Shown in pieces: positions 11,993 through 13,550 of a stretch of 13,550 nucleotides of DNA. The notes beneath the pieces were generated by a model. The model was given only the letters and a program-made list of their open reading frames with translations, was not told the DNA's origin and ran no database searches. This DNA comes from Pseudomonadaceae bacterium UBA5811. Lineage in GTDB: Bacteria; Pseudomonadota; Gammaproteobacteria; Pseudomonadales; Pseudomonadaceae. The stretch spans positions 1 to 13,550 of the forward strand of contig DIDB01000023.1 in the NCBI GenBank assembly GCA_002417905.1, written 5' to 3'. The position numbers were made by a program, and so were the translations under genes. Positions within the stretch are counted from its first letter, which is position 1. Every line of letters begins with the position of its first letter.

Positions 11993-13550
11993 CAGGAAGC
12001 TCCGGCATAGGCTGGCGCCGAACTGATTCGCGGGTCCGGCACCGGCAGGCCAAGGGTGAAATGGTAAAGGCTCTGCCAGGTGTCACCGGACAGGCCGAGA
12101 AAGGTATGCACGGGCTCGTCAAAAAAGCAGCCAATGCCGGTGCCGCGCAGGCCATGGGCTTCAGCCTCCAGATACAGCAGCTGGCCGGTCAGCCCGGCTT
12201 CCCGGAACAGATCCCGGTAGCGGCAGGGCGCATCATCCAGCGCTGCAGGCAGGTCAGCCAGCAGGGCTACCGCCAGACAGGCACTGGCCGCAATGTCCTG
12301 CATGCAGTGCAGGCGGCGCAGCATCTGGCCCAGCCAGCGGGGCTCCAGCTCGACCAGCTGCAGCAAACCGGGCATCCCCTCCACCGGCGAAAAGCTGAAG
12401 CGCGGATCCAGCCCGGCACAGAGCGCAGCCTGCTGCCCGGCCCGGGGCAGGCAGTACAGGCCCGGAGCCAGCCCCTCCACCCGGGACACAAAAAACATCA
12501 GGGCAATCCGGGGCGGGGCATCCAGCACATCCCAAGGCAAGCCGGCATCCGGCTGCAGGCGGGCCAGCAGGCTGGCAAAACACGGCCTGGACATGACATG
12601 GGCCGGATCAAAGCGCTGGGCACTGCGCCGGCCACCAAGCAGGGCGGCTACCGGCTGCTGGCCTGCACCACCGGCCCTGAGAGCGCGGATAGCGGGTGGC
12701 CATGACACCGGCGGCGCCGGCTCGGTATCCGGCTGGCGGCTGGCCAGCGCCACAGACTGGATCACCGGCCAGCGATACATGGGATAACGGTCAATGCTGG
12801 AGGCCGTACCCTGCCAGTGAGACCGGGCTGCCAGTACCTGCAGCTCCTCTACGGTCCAGCAACGGGGCGGCAGGCCAAAGCCCGTGGCCAGCAGCAGTTC
12901 GGGCTCCTCCTGTTCCGTTTCCGGGTATTTGCGGGCCGGAAAATCTTCCTGCCGGTCCAGTCCGGCCAGCCCGGCCAGCGTCTGCTGGCCAATCGCAGTC
13001 TGGGGCTGCAGGCTCCAGCCCAGCACTCCGGCAGCGTAGCGCAGGGCCGCCAGGGCATGGCCCGTATCCAGCTGGCAGTAGCGGAACGCCCGCTCGCCGT
13101 ATTTCCAGGCCTCGCGCCACATGACCGAACTGAGCAGGATGCCCAGCCGGGGCATGTGCTGCGGCCGGTGGGCGACCGGTGGATAAGCGGCCCGCTGCTC
13201 CAGCGCATGCCGCTCCGGGCAATAGTGGTACAGACCATCCGCCAGCCCGGGAAAATCCTGCAGCAGCAGATAGGCCTCGGTGGGGTGCAGGTTGCCGCTG
13301 GATGGATTGGCCCGCACGGCCCAGCGGTCCGGACCCAGGGTTTTCCAGGCCGTCAGGCCCAGTGCCAGCTGCAGCAGGGCTGCCAGATGGGCCAGAGAAG
13401 GCTCCAGCGCTGGCCCTGGCTCATCCAGGCCGGCAAACGGCTGGCACAGGGCCTGTTGCAGGGCACTGTCGGGCGCGGCCTGGTCAAGCAGTGGCAGCGG
13501 CTGGCAGGGCGCACCAGCAAACTGCCGGAATGGCGCGGGCTGCGCGTCCC
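11992..13550 (-). CDS. SagB-type nitroreductase-family dehydrogenase (5' end cut off)
   Basis: The frame is open from the window's right edge to the TGA at 11992-11994, giving 518 visible residues and no visible start. A GTG at 13317 lies inside the first domain and is not the start, because conserved sequence (ALLQLALGLTAWKTLGPDRWAVR) continues upstream. Two nitroreductase-like domains in tandem are visible. The first has RANPSSGNLHPTEAYLLL, an FMN-binding signature. The second begins GGRRSAQRFDPAHVMS and ends with EAEAHGLRGTGIGCFFDEPVHTFLGL. This matches the SagB/ThcOx-like group of FMN oxidoreductases, some of which oxidise azolines in peptide natural products. No cyclodehydratase or precursor peptide is seen here, so a redox role linked to nitrogenase is more likely. 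The substrate is unknown. It is the first visible gene of the accessory operon. Confidence 0.88.
   Translation of the reverse strand, partial: DAQPAPFRQFAGAPCQPLPLLDQAAPDSALQQALCQPFAGLDEPGPALEPSLAHLAALLQLALGLTAWKTLGPDRWAVRANPSSGNLHPTEAYLLLQDFPGLADGLYHYCPERHALEQRAAYPPVAHRPQHMPRLGILLSSVMWREAWKYGERAFRYCQLDTGHALAALRYAAGVLGWSLQPQTAIGQQTLAGLAGLDRQEDFPARKYPETEQEEPELLLATGFGLPPRCWTVEELQVLAARSHWQGTASSIDRYPMYRWPVIQSVALASRQPDTEPAPPVSWPPAIRALRAGGAGQQPVAALLGGRRSAQRFDPAHVMSRPCFASLLARLQPDAGLPWDVLDAPPRIALMFFVSRVEGLAPGLYCLPRAGQQAALCAGLDPRFSFSPVEGMPGLLQLVELEPRWLGQMLRRLHCMQDIAASACLAVALLADLPAALDDAPCRYRDLFREAGLTGQLLYLEAEAHGLRGTGIGCFFDEPVHTFLGLSGDTWQSLYHFTLGLPVPDPRISSAPAYAGAS

Noticed and set aside
11186..12705. 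Two long plus-strand open frames (11186-12010 and 11950-12705)
   Set aside because: They mirror the rhodanese-ankyrin and nitroreductase genes and show no protein family motifs.
1..13550. CRISPR arrays, tRNA or rRNA genes, insertion sequences
   Set aside because: I saw no regularly spaced repeats, cloverleaf-like segments, transposase motifs or flanking terminal repeats.

Overview
The window is a GC-rich (about 60% or more by eye) piece of a diazotroph's nitrogen-fixation (nif) region with one flank of unrelated genes. Every gene I can support is on the minus strand, so transcription runs from high to low coordinates. Separate nifE, nifN and nifX genes, a sigma-54-type nifE promoter, an EnvZ/OmpR-type two-component pair and the nif-associated glutathione S-transferase all fit a proteobacterium, most likely a gammaproteobacterium. 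I cannot name the species. nifHDK, nifB and nifL are not in the window.

Layout from the right (upstream) end. At 13550-9797 there is a tightly packed accessory operon: a SagB-type nitroreductase (5' end cut off by the window), a rhodanese-ankyrin fusion, a small NifX/NifB-C-terminal-like cofactor-binding protein, an unrecognised 126-residue protein and a beta-class-like glutathione S-transferase. Junctions overlap by 1 or 4 nt or are separated by only a few bases. After a regulatory gap (9523-9796) come a stand-alone NifU C-terminal (Nfu) scaffold and the sigma-54 activator gene nifA, closed by a clear intrinsic terminator at 7522-7554. A 354-bp gap then carries the sigma-54 promoter of nifE-nifN-nifX. 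These three genes are coupled (1-nt gap, 4-nt overlap) and end at a large hairpin.

Left of nifX the content changes to a response regulator/histidine kinase pair with a very proline-rich sensor loop, a TetR-family repressor with a palindromic candidate operator just upstream, and a lipoprotein with an alpha/beta-hydrolase-like fold (3' end cut off). Nothing links these to nitrogen fixation, so the nif island probably ends near 3840.

How the nif genes work together: NifA switches on sigma-54 promoters such as the one before nifE. NifEN is the scaffold on which the NifB product matures to FeMo-cofactor. NifX and the second NifX-like protein are candidate carriers of cofactor intermediates. The Nfu, rhodanese and GST proteins look like supporting Fe-S, sulfur and redox or oxygen-protection functions. 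The least explained parts are the nitroreductase-to-GST operon with its unknown 126-residue protein, the cysteine-bearing N-terminus of a NifA that has no adjacent NifL, and the unusual inverted repeat standing where a NifA upstream activator site would be expected.
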